DNA from: Bacteroidales bacterium
GTDB taxonomy: Bacteria > Bacteroidota > Bacteroidia > Bacteroidales > F082
DNA length: 64,000 bases
Direction of reading: 5' to 3'
Assembly: GCA_017651645.1 (NCBI GenBank)
Contig: JAGCCO010000022.1
Location: 33,486-97,485, forward strand
Position 1 is the stretch's first letter, and each line of letters begins with the position of its first letter. Position numbers and translations under genes: made by a program. Shown piece after piece: positions 44,239-53,352 of the stretch. Under the pieces are notes generated by a model. It was given only the letters and a program-made list of their open reading frames with translations. It had not been told where the DNA came from and ran no database searches.

Positions 44239-47200
44239 TTATTCCACCACAATCTTTCTGACAGCCTGTCCACCGTTAGCCTCAATGTGCATCATATAGA
44301 TACCTTTGGCCATTTGCGACAGATCAAGGCGGACTTGATTGCCTTCAATGTCAGTGTTGTAAACCGTCTGGCCGTAGGCGTTCACGATGCGGACATGGCT
44401 CAAGCCTTCACTTTCAACCATGATTTCGCCCTTGGTTGGGTTGGGGTAGACCTTGGCGGCAATGCTGTTCTCACCGATGCCTTCGGTGTAGAGGAAGTTG
44501 GCCACGAGATTGCGGTCTTCGGTGGCGATAAAGGTGTAGGTCATCTCTTCCGAGACCACCGCGCCGTTTTCAGTCCAGTTTTGGAAAGCCCAGTCTTCGT
44601 TGCGGTCGAAGGTCAAGGTGACCTCGTCACCATAGTGGTAAGTGCCAGCTCCGTTGATGCTTGCAGCTTCCTCGGGATCGACCGAAGCTATGATTTCAAA
44701 GGTCTTCAGCTCAAAATTGGCAGTCAAGGTACGATTGCCAGTAACTGTGAAGGTGTAAATGGCTTCATCTGAAACCACAATGCCGTTTTCAGTCCAGTTG
44801 ACGAAATCATAACCTTCGTTGGCAGTGGCTGTCAAGGTGCAGTTTTGGTTGTAGTTGTATGTGCCTCCACCAATGACGGTTCCGCCTTCGGTCGGGTTGG
44901 CCACGGCAGTGATGGTGAAGGATTGCAGTTGGAAGTGAGCCACGTATGTTGCCGATTCGGTAACCGTAAAGGTGTAGGTGGCATTGGTACTGACTTGCTG
45001 TCCGTTCTTCGTCCAATTGACGAAGGTGTAGCCTGTAGCAGGCGTTGCAGTCAAAGTGCAGGATTGTCCGTAATTAAAGGTGCCTCCGCCTGTGACTGAA
45101 CCGCCATTGACAGGGTCGGCTGTGGCAGTAATCGTGAATTGTTGCTGCGTGAAGTTGGCCACCAAGGTACGGTTACCCGTCACTGTGAAGGTGTAGCTGG
45201 CGCTGGTAGAGACCACCTGACCGTTCTCCGTCCAGTTGGTGAAGTTGTAGCCAGTGTTGGGTGTGGCTGTGACGGTGCACGACTGACCTTCCTGGTAGGT
45301 GCCACCTCCTGTGACGGTGCCGCCATTGGTCGGGTTGGCCGACACGATGATGGTATAGTTCTGCGGTTGTGCTTCGAAGTTGGCCACCAAGGTGCGGTTG
45401 CTGGTGACAGTGAAGGTATAGCTGGCTTGGGTGGAGACCACTTGGCCATTCTCAGTCCAATTGGTGAAGGTGAAGCCAGCATTTGGCGTGGCTGTCACGG
45501 TGCACGACTGGCCTTGGTTGTAAGTGCCGCCACCTGTAACGGTGCCGCCGTTGGTCGGGTTGGCTGACACATTGATGGTATACTGCGTGCCACCGCCAGA
45601 GGTGATGTTGATAGTGGTCTCGTAGGTGATCTTATTGTATCCAAAGACGGTCAGTGTGGCAGTGCCTGTCTGACCGGGAGCAGTAAAGGTGATGTTGGCA
45701 GTACCATTATTTATTATGGCCGAGCCCATGATTTCATTGTTACGGGTCAGGGTAGCCAAAGCGCCGTCGCCATTGGTGGCATTCACGGTGAAGGAGGTGG
45801 TGCTGCTGCTCATTGAAGAGGCATGGGATACGTTCATGTTATCGGGGATTGCATTGCGCAAGGTCAGCGACGGGTCCCCATAAAGGATCCACGACATGTA
45901 GGTGCCATGACCTTGTCCTGCACCTTGACCATACTGGTCCAAAATCTTCATGTTGCCGTCAAACGAGCAACCGCCAAGCGTGCGCTTGATGTTAGAACTG
46001 TAACTCTCCACAAGTACATCCACCATTTCGTCTTGTCCATACATTGGGGGAACCCAAGGCTGGGAGATGTAGGAGAACATGCCGCCGATGGCACCAGTGG
46101 GTGCCCCATTGCTGTTGTTGGTGGCACGGAGCCATGTTTCGGCAAAACAAGGCTGGTAATAATCGTATTTTCCGTTGAGGCAGGCCACTGACCACACGAT
46201 AGGCAGCTTGTCGTCGTTGGTCAAGGCATTGACGTTCGAGTTACTGTAGTTAAACACGCCCCAGCTGGTTTCCGAGCCGTGGTTGCAGTAATTAATGATG
46301 CTCACACCATTGTTGATGTGTTGTGTCAACGTGGCAGAGTTGGAGTTGGCGCCGCCGCCGCTTGGGTAATCTCTGAAGACTTCGGTGTAGTTGTAAGCTA
46401 ACAGGTCATTGCGGATGTTGTCGATATGTTGCCAATCGTCCTCACCGAAGTGACCGCCATTACCAGCTACGGTAGCCACACCAGTACCAGTGCTCAGCCA
46501 AGTGTCGTTGGCGTTGATGTCTCTCTCGTAATGGATGACCTTGTTTACCTGCGTCGTGACATGGGCATCGTTCTCAGCGGAGAAACGACCTACGATGATG
46601 TCGTTATAAGAGTCATTGCCCACTACCTGACCGTACCAGTTGTCAGATTTGCCGCCATAGCTGCCTGAAGAGTAGCTGTGTCCAGGAATTTGAGCCACGT
46701 CACCGACCAAAAGGATGTGGGTGAGGTTGTTGTTGCTGTTGTACTGGCTTTCAATGTACGACTTGATGGCAGCGTCGGTGGTGCCCGTCGTGCTGGTACC
46801 GACCATCGTGGTGGGACGGCCAATCTGTTTCTTCCAATTGACGAAAGGCTGCATGGCCGTCATAAAAGCGTCATGGCAGATGATGAGCATATCACCGGTC
46901 TCAACCATAGGCGTGTATTTACTCATGCTTTCGTTGTAGTTGATGAAACGGCTTTCATACATCTTCTTGATTTCGGGATCCATCTTAACCACAGTGGAAC
47001 GGCGTTCAAGGATGTTTTCGCTTGACAGGCCGTCGCTGTACATCTCAACGGTCATGTTGTAGTACACGCGCAGGGTCTTGCTGACAGGATTGTAAGCAAA
47101 TGGGTATACGACCATGTTTTGGCCGCGGAAGTCACGCAGAATGTAAGGTTCGTAAAGTCCTACATTTTGAGCGGGGAAGAAGGCATCCGTTGAATATGCC

Positions 47201-47613
47201 TCGCCGTAAGTGTAAGGCACATCTTCAGGGTTGATGGTGCGCGGGAAATCGCCTTTCGAGGGCGCGACTTCCATTGGGTAATCAGCGTATTGTGCATCAA
47301 CGACACGGATGTTGTAATGTTGACGGTCGCCAACGATGGCCGGAACGGCAATCATGGGCAGGTTAGGCTCACCCGCGGCAGCGGTGCTGACCGTACGGGG
47401 AACCGAGATGATGTTGGCTTCGCCACGGGGTGTGGTCACCTCTTGGGTGAAGAAGCCAGGAACTTGCAGGTTGACGGTGATTTGGCTCTCAGTAGAGGAG
47501 ACCAAAGTCGTCTGGATGGTGCTCGGGTTGTTGCTCTTGATAGCAACCCACTGCTGGCCGAAAGTCACAATCGACAGCATGACGAGCAGTGCGGTAAAGA
47601 TATGTTTTCTCAT
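44239..47613 (-). CDS. Gingipain-family (C25) cysteine peptidase with five beta-repeats and T9SS domain
   Basis: 1,124 residues. Signal peptide (1 to about 20); a C25 propeptide region (about 25-230); the catalytic domain (about 240-590) with His445 in NYCNHGSETSWG and Cys478 in WSVACLNGKYD, the expected His-Cys dyad; an Ig-like linker; five tandem repeats of about 74 residues (about 678-1045) with the pattern NPTNGGTVTGGG...NWTENG and NRTLVANF; and a type IX C-terminal domain (about 1047-1124, KVYPNPTKGEI and QMAKGIYMMHI). This is a secreted, surface-bound peptidase. Cleavage specificity (Arg versus Lys or other) is not readable. Regulated by its own promoter, with a -7 box at 47653. Confidence 0.9.
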   Translation of the reverse strand: MRKHIFTALLVMLSIVTFGQQWVAIKSNNPSTIQTTLVSSTESQITVNLQVPGFFTQEVTTPRGEANIISVPRTVSTAAAGEPNLPMIAVPAIVGDRQHYNIRVVDAQYADYPMEVAPSKGDFPRTINPEDVPYTYGEAYSTDAFFPAQNVGLYEPYILRDFRGQNMVVYPFAYNPVSKTLRVYYNMTVEMYSDGLSSENILERRSTVVKMDPEIKKMYESRFINYNESMSKYTPMVETGDMLIICHDAFMTAMQPFVNWKKQIGRPTTMVGTSTTGTTDAAIKSYIESQYNSNNNLTHILLVGDVAQIPGHSYSSGSYGGKSDNWYGQVVGNDSYNDIIVGRFSAENDAHVTTQVNKVIHYERDINANDTWLSTGTGVATVAGNGGHFGEDDWQHIDNIRNDLLAYNYTEVFRDYPSGGGANSNSATLTQHINNGVSIINYCNHGSETSWGVFNYSNSNVNALTNDDKLPIVWSVACLNGKYDYYQPCFAETWLRATNNSNGAPTGAIGGMFSYISQPWVPPMYGQDEMVDVLVESYSSNIKRTLGGCSFDGNMKILDQYGQGAGQGHGTYMSWILYGDPSLTLRNAIPDNMNVSHASSMSSSTTSFTVNATNGDGALATLTRNNEIMGSAIINNGTANITFTAPGQTGTATLTVFGYNKITYETTINITSGGGTQYTINVSANPTNGGTVTGGGTYNQGQSCTVTATPNAGFTFTNWTENGQVVSTQASYTFTVTSNRTLVANFEAQPQNYTIIVSANPTNGGTVTGGGTYQEGQSCTVTATPNTGYNFTNWTENGQVVSTSASYTFTVTGNRTLVANFTQQQFTITATADPVNGGSVTGGGTFNYGQSCTLTATPATGYTFVNWTKNGQQVSTNATYTFTVTESATYVAHFQLQSFTITAVANPTEGGTVIGGGTYNYNQNCTLTATANEGYDFVNWTENGIVVSDEAIYTFTVTGNRTLTANFELKTFEIIASVDPEEAASINGAGTYHYGDEVTLTFDRNEDWAFQNWTENGAVVSEEMTYTFIATEDRNLVANFLYTEGIGENSIAAKVYPNPTKGEIMVESEGLSHVRIVNAYGQTVYNTDIEGNQVRLDLSQMAKGIYMMHIEANGGQAVRKIVVE
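44479..45582 (-). repeat. Five tandem InlB-like beta-repeats in the C25 peptidase
   Basis: About 222 bp each, on the minus strand. Repeats one and two are nearly identical at the protein level (NPTNGGTVTGGGTY) and the last, nearest the C-terminus, is the most diverged (EEAASINGAGTY). They resemble the divergent InlB B-repeat domain found in surface proteins. Confidence 0.85.
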
Positions 47614-47652
47614 AGTGAAATGAATGTTGATTTTACTTGTTGTTTAAAAGGG

Positions 47653-47660
47653 CAAAAATA
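47653..47660 (-). promoter_or_regulatory. Candidate -7 box for the C25 peptidase gene
   Basis: On the minus strand the bases read TATTTTTG, 39 bp before the start at 47613. No clear -33 match was found. Confidence 0.45.
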
Positions 47661-47723
47661 GTGAATTTTTTGAAAGGTCGCTGTTTTTTTGAACAAAACT
47701 TTCAAAACAATCCAATGGAACCT

Positions 47724-48803
47724 TTAAAGATGCTTCTTAGTGAACGCCACCGAATCGCCCCAAGCGTTATATAATACCTTATGCCCGATGGCGGCCAAGC
47801 GTACGTCGAGACAGCTGTGGCACTCGTCAGGTTTGTCTTTGACGCAGGCTTTGTCGGGATAGATGAGGTAGTTCTCGCGGAATTCGTTGGGCGTGAGGTT
47901 GGGCATGATGACGTTAGCGCCGGCGAGGATGGCCTTCTCGCGACCCTGTGGGTCGACGGTCTGGTTGGCCGTGGCGGCCACCATGTTGATTTCGGGCATC
48001 ATCAGGCGAAGGATGGCAATCATCTTGAGCGTCAGTTCCATGCGTTTCTCGGCGGATGGGATTTGGTGTCGGTATTGCCACAAAGGCGTGTCTGGATGGG
48101 GGATGAAAGGCCCCATGCCGACCATGGCCACGTCTTTCTTTTTGAAGAAGAGAAGGTCATCGGCGAGGTCGTCGAGTGTTTGGAAGGGCAAGCCCACCAT
48201 CACGCCGGTACCCGTCTGGTAGCCGATTTTCAACAGACTATCTATGCAGGCAAGGCGTTGCTGGAAGTCGTGTTTTTCATCGCGCGGGTGAATCTTATAA
48301 TAAAGGTCTTCGTTCGAGGCCTCGATGCGGAGCAAGTAACGGTGCGCGCCTGCCTCAAACCAACGGCGATAAGTCTCTTCGGTCTGCTCGCCCAAAGAGA
48401 GCGTGATGCCCAAACTTCCGTTGTCTATCTTCTTGATTTCCTTGACTAGATAGGTGATTTTGTCCACAAAAGCCTTGTCGCATCGTTCCCCGCTTTGCAG
48501 TGCCACCGAGCCGTAACCCAGCTCGTGTGCCAGTTTGGCACATTCGATGACTTCCTCATCGCTGAGTTGATAGCGTTCCACCTTCAGGTTCTTGCGGCGC
48601 ACCCCACAATAGAGGCAATATTTTGTGCAGATGTTGCTGTATTCAATCAGTCCGCGCAAGTGCACATAATTGTCCAAATGCACCAATTTGGTCTGCAACG
48701 CTTTGTCGAATAGCAGTTTCTTGTCTTCGCCTTCGGCGACCAACAATTCCTGGATGTCGTCCTTTTCAAGGCAGGGCTTGTTTAAGATTTTAGCGATAGG
48801 CAT
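47724..48803 (-). CDS. hydE: [FeFe]-hydrogenase maturation radical SAM protein HydE
   Basis: 359 residues. The radical SAM cluster is C59-x3-C63-x2-C66 (CTKYCLYCG) and the sequence has the BioB/HydE barrel. The N-terminal ILNKPCLEKDDIQELL and the later TGTGVMVGLPFQT and GMGPFIPHPDTPL blocks are HydE-type. HydE helps assemble the H-cluster of [FeFe]-hydrogenase. hydF, hydG and the hydrogenase are not in this window. Its presence points to anaerobic H2 metabolism. The other possible member, PylB, is less likely. Confidence 0.87.
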   Translation of the reverse strand: MPIAKILNKPCLEKDDIQELLVAEGEDKKLLFDKALQTKLVHLDNYVHLRGLIEYSNICTKYCLYCGVRRKNLKVERYQLSDEEVIECAKLAHELGYGSVALQSGERCDKAFVDKITYLVKEIKKIDNGSLGITLSLGEQTEETYRRWFEAGAHRYLLRIEASNEDLYYKIHPRDEKHDFQQRLACIDSLLKIGYQTGTGVMVGLPFQTLDDLADDLLFFKKKDVAMVGMGPFIPHPDTPLWQYRHQIPSAEKRMELTLKMIAILRLMMPEINMVAATANQTVDPQGREKAILAGANVIMPNLTPNEFRENYLIYPDKACVKDKPDECHSCLDVRLAAIGHKVLYNAWGDSVAFTKKHL

Positions 48804-49013
48804 TTCTAGAAATTTGCCGCAAAATTAATGTTTTTCAAAAAAGTCTATATTTTTGCAAGCGAAAAAAAGCATTTATCATTATACAACATATTGAAATAGA
48901 ATGTTCTAAATAAAAACATAGCATCTTGAATTATAATAATCTTCCATATTATGCCACCAAAAGTTGTATTGCTGTCAGAAATGATTGCAAAGTTGATTAT
49001 GGTTTAATTTATT

Positions 49014-50060
49014 ATGCTTTCAATTGAAATGAACTATAAAGTCAGTGTTTTGGTTTCAGTTTATGAGGATGAACCATATATTGAGCGTTGTGCTCGAAGT
49101 CTATTTGAACAAACATATACCGATCTGGAATATATCTTTATTGACGATTGCTCACCCGATAATAGTATTGTTAAGCTTGAGAAGGTAATGAATGATTATC
49201 CTAAAAGGAAGGCATCGGTAAAGATTCTTCGTAATGAAGTGAATAGGGGATTGGCTGCGGTTCGCAATACTGCGTTTGATTATGCAACAGGAGAGTTTGT
49301 GTGTGTGGTGGATGGTGATGACTGGATGGAACTTGACGGAATAGAACGGCTAGTGGACGAACAGATTGCCACCGATGCGGATGTTGTCTGGGGGAAAGCC
49401 TTGATGCATACCAAAAATGGTGTAAAAGAGCTATCAGAACCAAAGTATAAAGACTTAGAAGAATGGCGGATGTGTTATTTCCGGTTTACGCGGAGTTATG
49501 TCATGGTGAACTGGAGACGAATTATTCGGCGAAGTCTGCTTGAGAAATATCATATTCGTCATGAGGAAGGTTTGCATATTGGGAACGACAAGCAGTTGTT
49601 ACCATTGATAGCCTATTACGCTGAATCATTTAGCTCGATAGATGCGGTTGTATATCATTACGAAAAAAGAAATCCTCGAGCTCGTACCTATAAGGCAACC
49701 CATGGTGAGTATGAATTGTTTGCCTTCACAAGAGAAATAGAAAGTTTGAGACGGGTGGTTAGATTTCTTGCCGACAAGGAACCAACCTATCTGGAAGCGG
49801 CTGAATTTACTAAACTGGAGAGATTATTAGAATATAGGAGAGAAGCTATTTGTCATGCATCGAGGGAAGGGTTTAGGATTATGGTGAGATGGATTATGGA
49901 GACTCCGGCCCAATACAGAGAACATATTGGTTGGACAGATTCTTTTAAAACTAGACTAAAGACAAACTACATGTTTTCTCGTCAGTTCTTTTTGGCAAAA
50001 AAAGCAACGAAAAAATTGAAACATAAAGTTGCATTTAAAGGTAATAAAATATTCAAATAA
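49014..50060 (+). CDS. Glycosyltransferase family 2
   Basis: 348 residues. The GT-A fold N-terminus is clear: VSVLVSVYEDEPYIERCARS, then EYIFIDDCSPDNS, and the metal-binding motif VDGDDWMELDG. GT2 enzymes transfer sugars from nucleotide donors for polysaccharide or LPS synthesis. The start could be 49014 or the ATG at 49029; the latter sits closer to the first strand. The gene is AT-rich compared with its neighbours, and is followed, overlapping by one base, by a GT4 gene, so the pair is one unit probably acquired by transfer. Confidence 0.88.
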   Translation: MLSIEMNYKVSVLVSVYEDEPYIERCARSLFEQTYTDLEYIFIDDCSPDNSIVKLEKVMNDYPKRKASVKILRNEVNRGLAAVRNTAFDYATGEFVCVVDGDDWMELDGIERLVDEQIATDADVVWGKALMHTKNGVKELSEPKYKDLEEWRMCYFRFTRSYVMVNWRRIIRRSLLEKYHIRHEEGLHIGNDKQLLPLIAYYAESFSSIDAVVYHYEKRNPRARTYKATHGEYELFAFTREIESLRRVVRFLADKEPTYLEAAEFTKLERLLEYRREAICHASREGFRIMVRWIMETPAQYREHIGWTDSFKTRLKTNYMFSRQFFLAKKATKKLKHKVAFKGNKIFK

Positions 50061-51217
50061 TGAAGATTTTCTTTATTACAAGAGGTTGGCCGTCAGAACA
50101 GAGACCGCAAAATGGGAATTTTGAGCGTGACCAAGCGGTTGCATTAAGCGCATTGGGACATCAGGTGTTTTGCCTAATTCTTGACATTCGCATAGAAGCC
50201 AATACCCGAAAATTGGGTGTTGCAAAAGAGGTAAGGAATGGCGTAACCGTCTATAGTTATTATCCCGGTTCCAGATGTCTGAAATTGTTAAGAAAGGTTT
50301 CACGAAAACTGCAATATAATACGTTTGAGGCTTTGTTTTTACATCTCTTCAAAAGAGTGGTAAAAGCAGAAGGATTACCAGATGTTGTTTATGGACACTA
50401 TCTTAGATATTGCAGACGGGCTTTGGCTATCAAACGAAAATTCGGCATACCTGCAGTAGGAATAGAGCATTGGAGCGAGATGGGTAAGGAAAACATTAAG
50501 GAAGAACTCAAGAAACAAGCGGCTGAAACCTATCCATATATGGATAGACAATTGGTGGTTTCGGAGGCTTTGAGGGAGAATATACTAAAAAACATAGGAG
50601 TTGACACAACGGTGGTATACGATAACTATGGTAAGGAGTTCTATTATAAAGAACATGTTAAAAAGGACGATATTGTTCGGTTTGTGCTTGTTGGAAATTT
50701 GCGTCCAATCAAAAGATTTGACGTGGTTATCCGGGCACTTGGCGAAAATACCTCTTTGCCAAAGAATATCCGTTTTACCATCATTGGCGATGGCCCTGAG
50801 AAGAAAAACCTACTCGGAATGATAGAAAAGTATCATCTATCAGAAGTTGTGAATTTGGTCGGGCGTAAAACCAGGGAATATATTGTAAATGCATTGCAAG
50901 AAGCAGATGTCTATATTCTTTCTTCTCATTTGGAAACATTTGGAGTGGCACCCGTTGAGGCTTTGGCTTGTGGCGTGCCAGTAATAGCCACAGATTGTGG
51001 CGGTTCTCGCAGCTATATGAATGACTTTAACGGATTACTAATCCCTGCTGATGATGTTAAAGCCTTGTCAGAAGCAATTAAATATATGGCTGAGCATTAT
51101 TCGGGATACGACCGTAAACGGATAGCAGAAGAGTGTAGACAAAAGTTTTCATCAGAGGCGATAGCCAAACAGCTGGAAATTGTTTTCGAAGATGTAATAG
51201 TCAAATCGAAAAAATAA
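50060..51217 (+). CDS. Glycosyltransferase family 4
   Basis: 385 residues with the GT-B fold. The C-terminal donor-binding half contains the E-x7-E motif in SSHLETFGVAPVEALACG, followed by PVIATDCGG. The N-terminus opens with FITRGWPSEQRPQNG, typical of family 4 capsular or LPS enzymes. It begins in the stop codon of the preceding GT2 gene. The AT content is high, like its partner and unlike etfB downstream. Substrate unknown. Confidence 0.9.
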   Translation: MKIFFITRGWPSEQRPQNGNFERDQAVALSALGHQVFCLILDIRIEANTRKLGVAKEVRNGVTVYSYYPGSRCLKLLRKVSRKLQYNTFEALFLHLFKRVVKAEGLPDVVYGHYLRYCRRALAIKRKFGIPAVGIEHWSEMGKENIKEELKKQAAETYPYMDRQLVVSEALRENILKNIGVDTTVVYDNYGKEFYYKEHVKKDDIVRFVLVGNLRPIKRFDVVIRALGENTSLPKNIRFTIIGDGPEKKNLLGMIEKYHLSEVVNLVGRKTREYIVNALQEADVYILSSHLETFGVAPVEALACGVPVIATDCGGSRSYMNDFNGLLIPADDVKALSEAIKYMAEHYSGYDRKRIAEECRQKFSSEAIAKQLEIVFEDVIVKSKK

Positions 51218-51268
51218 GTTTTTGTTCATGGCGACATCCCAAACTAATGCCAATACGGAAATTTTCCG

Positions 51269-51276
51269 TATTTTTG
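51269..51276 (+). promoter_or_regulatory. Candidate -7 box for the etf operon
   Basis: TATTTTTG, a consensus -7 box, 31 bp before etfB. It follows a short palindrome (ggaaattttcc, 51257-51267). No TTTG stands at the standard -33 position. Confidence 0.5.
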
Positions 51277-51307
51277 CCGCCCGATTGAAAACGAGATTTT
51301 TTATTTT

Positions 51308-52183
51308 ATGACAAAAGCATTGAAAATCGTGGTGCTTGCCAAGCAGGTGCCCGATACTAGAAATGTGGGCAAAGACGCGATGACGTCGGAAGGAACCGTC
51401 AACCGCGCCGCATTGCCCGCCATCTTCAACCCTGAAGATTTGAATGCCCTTGAACAGGCCCTGCGCCTCAAGGAACAAAATCCAGGCAGCACCGTCGGCG
51501 TGCTCACTATGGGTCCGCCGCGTGCCGGTGAGATCATCCGCCAAGGCCTCTTCCGTGGAGCCGATACGGGCTGGCTGCTCACCGACCGCCTCTTCGCAGG
51601 CGCCGACACCCTCGCCACTTCGTATGCCCTCGCCACCGCCATCAAGAAGATCGGCGATGTCGACATCGTCATCGGAGGCCGTCAGGCCATCGACGGCGAC
51701 ACCGCCCAGGTGGGTCCTCAAGTGGCACAGAAACTGGGTCTCAACCAAGTGACTTATGCCGAGGAAATCCTCAAGATCGAAAACAACATCGCCACCATCC
51801 GCCGTCATATCGACGGTGGCGTGGAGACTGTCGAAGTGCCGCTGCCTTGCGTGATTACCGTCAACGGTAGCGCGGCACCCTGCCGTCCCTGCAACGCCAA
51901 GTTGGTGATGAAATACAAGTATGCCTCATGCCCGCTGGAGCGTCAGCCCGAGGATCCTCGCGCCGACCTCTATGCCAGCCGCGACTACCTCAACCTCAAC
52001 CAGTGGAGCGTGGCCGATGTGGATGGCGACCCCAACCAGTGCGGCCTCTCAGGTAGCCCCACCAAGGTGAAAACTGTGCAGAACATCGTCTTCCAGGCCA
52101 AGGAGAGCAAGACCCTCACCGCCAGCGATGCCGATGTAGAAAGCTTGATTAAGGAATTATTAGAGGAGAAGATTATCGGTTAA
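51308..52183 (+). CDS. etfB: Electron transfer flavoprotein beta subunit
   Basis: 291 residues, slightly longer than the classical 250-260. The ETF-beta fold is recognisable from VVLAKQVPDTRNVG near the start, the DGDTAQVGPQVAQKLGL motif (AMP-binding region) and VPLPCVITVNG. ETF passes electrons from acyl-CoA dehydrogenase to an acceptor. The order is etfB, small ORF, etfA, small ORF, acyl-CoA dehydrogenase, all on one strand, so the operon is probably for fatty-acid or crotonyl-CoA-type redox. In Clostridia similar sets bifurcate electrons; the sequence here does not tell. Confidence 0.93.
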   Translation: MTKALKIVVLAKQVPDTRNVGKDAMTSEGTVNRAALPAIFNPEDLNALEQALRLKEQNPGSTVGVLTMGPPRAGEIIRQGLFRGADTGWLLTDRLFAGADTLATSYALATAIKKIGDVDIVIGGRQAIDGDTAQVGPQVAQKLGLNQVTYAEEILKIENNIATIRRHIDGGVETVEVPLPCVITVNGSAAPCRPCNAKLVMKYKYASCPLERQPEDPRADLYASRDYLNLNQWSVADVDGDPNQCGLSGSPTKVKTVQNIVFQAKESKTLTASDADVESLIKELLEEKIIG

Positions 52184-52203
52184 ATTTATAGAAAGGGTTT
52201 AAT

Positions 52204-52299
52204 ATGAGATTGATAGATAGAATCATTGCTTGGTGTAAGGAACATCCTATCCTAGCTTTGCTGATATTCTTCTCGTTATGGAACAACCATCGTGATTGA
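52204..52299 (+). CDS. Small single-pass membrane protein between etfB and etfA
   Basis: A 31-residue frame from the ATG at 52204 to TGA at 52297-52299. It is preceded by gaaaggg, a plausible ribosome binding site 8-9 bases upstream. The residues are MRLIDRIIAWCKEHP then ILALLIFFSLWNNHRD: a basic amphipathic start and one short hydrophobic helix. It lies 20 bases after etfB and 29 bases before etfA. Being short, it might be chance, and its status rests on position, the ribosome binding site and the analogous small ORF at 53353. Confidence 0.45.
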   Translation: MRLIDRIIAWCKEHPILALLIFFSLWNNHRD

Positions 52300-52328
52300 T
52301 TTCGTATTAGGCCAATGTGAAATAGCGT

Positions 52329-53351
52329 ATGAATAATGTATTTGTATATTGTGAGACCGAAGGCACTATAGTGGCCGAAGTGTCTCAGGAGTTGCTCACC
52401 AAAGGGCGTAAACTGGCCGATCAACTGGGCGTGGAACTTCACGCCGTTGTGGCTGGCACTGGCATCAAAGGTAAGGTGGAAGACCAAATCCTGCCTTACG
52501 GCGTGGATAAACTCTTCGCTTTCGATGGCGAGGGCTTGTTCCCCTACACCTCTGCACCCCACACCGATATCCTCGTCAACCTCTTCAAAGAGGAACAACC
52601 GCAGATCTGCCTGATGGGCGCCACCGTCATCGGTCGTGACCTCGGTCCGCGCGTCAGCTCCTCGCTGACTAGCGGCCTTACCGCTGACTGCACTCAACTT
52701 GAAATCGGTGACTTCGACGACATCAAGACCAAGAAGCACTACGACAACTTGCTGTATCAGATCCGTCCTGCTTTCGGTGGCAACATCGTGGCGACCATTG
52801 TCAACCCTGACCACCGTCCGCAGATGGCTACCGTCCGCTCGGGCGTGATGCAGAAAGCCGTTTATGAAGGCAAGGCCAAGAACGAAGTGGTCTATCCCGA
52901 AGTGAGCAAGTATGTCTCTCCCGAGGCTTACGTCGTGAAGGTCCTCGACCACCATGTGGAGGCCGCCAAACACAACCTGAAAGGCTCGCCCATCGTGGTG
53001 GCCGGCGGTTACGGCATGGGCTCGAAGGAAGGCTTTGACATGCTGTTTGAACTCGCCAAGGTGCTCCACGGCGAAGTCGGTGCCTCGCGTGCCGCTGTCG
53101 ACGCGGGCTTCTGCGACACCGACCGCCAAATCGGCCAGACCGGCGTTACCGTTCACCCGAAGGTATACATTGCCTGCGGCATCAGCGGACAGATTCAGCA
53201 CATTGCGGGTATGCAGGACTCCAAGATTATCATCTCAGTGAACAGCGATCCTGACGCACCTATCAATAGGATTGCGGATTATGTCATCGTTGGAACGGTT
53301 GAGGAAGTCGTCCCGAAACTGATCAAGTATTACAAGCAAAACAGTAAATAA
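52329..53351 (+). CDS. etfA: Electron transfer flavoprotein alpha subunit
   Basis: 340 residues. The C-terminal FAD-binding domain is clear: SPIVVAGGYGMGSKEGFDML, VGASRAAVDAGF, IGQTGVTVHPKVYIACGISG and VNSDPDAPIN. The N-terminal domain matches the ETF-alpha lyase-like fold. Together with EtfB it forms the FAD/AMP heterodimer. It is followed, one base after its stop, by a small membrane ORF and then the acyl-CoA dehydrogenase gene. Confidence 0.95.
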   Translation: MNNVFVYCETEGTIVAEVSQELLTKGRKLADQLGVELHAVVAGTGIKGKVEDQILPYGVDKLFAFDGEGLFPYTSAPHTDILVNLFKEEQPQICLMGATVIGRDLGPRVSSSLTSGLTADCTQLEIGDFDDIKTKKHYDNLLYQIRPAFGGNIVATIVNPDHRPQMATVRSGVMQKAVYEGKAKNEVVYPEVSKYVSPEAYVVKVLDHHVEAAKHNLKGSPIVVAGGYGMGSKEGFDMLFELAKVLHGEVGASRAAVDAGFCDTDRQIGQTGVTVHPKVYIACGISGQIQHIAGMQDSKIIISVNSDPDAPINRIADYVIVGTVEEVVPKLIKYYKQNSK

Positions 53352-53352
53352 T

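Noticed and set aside
44479..45582. CRISPR or VNTR array
   Set aside because: The periodicity is 222 bp and the frame is open throughout; it is protein repeats of the C25 peptidase.
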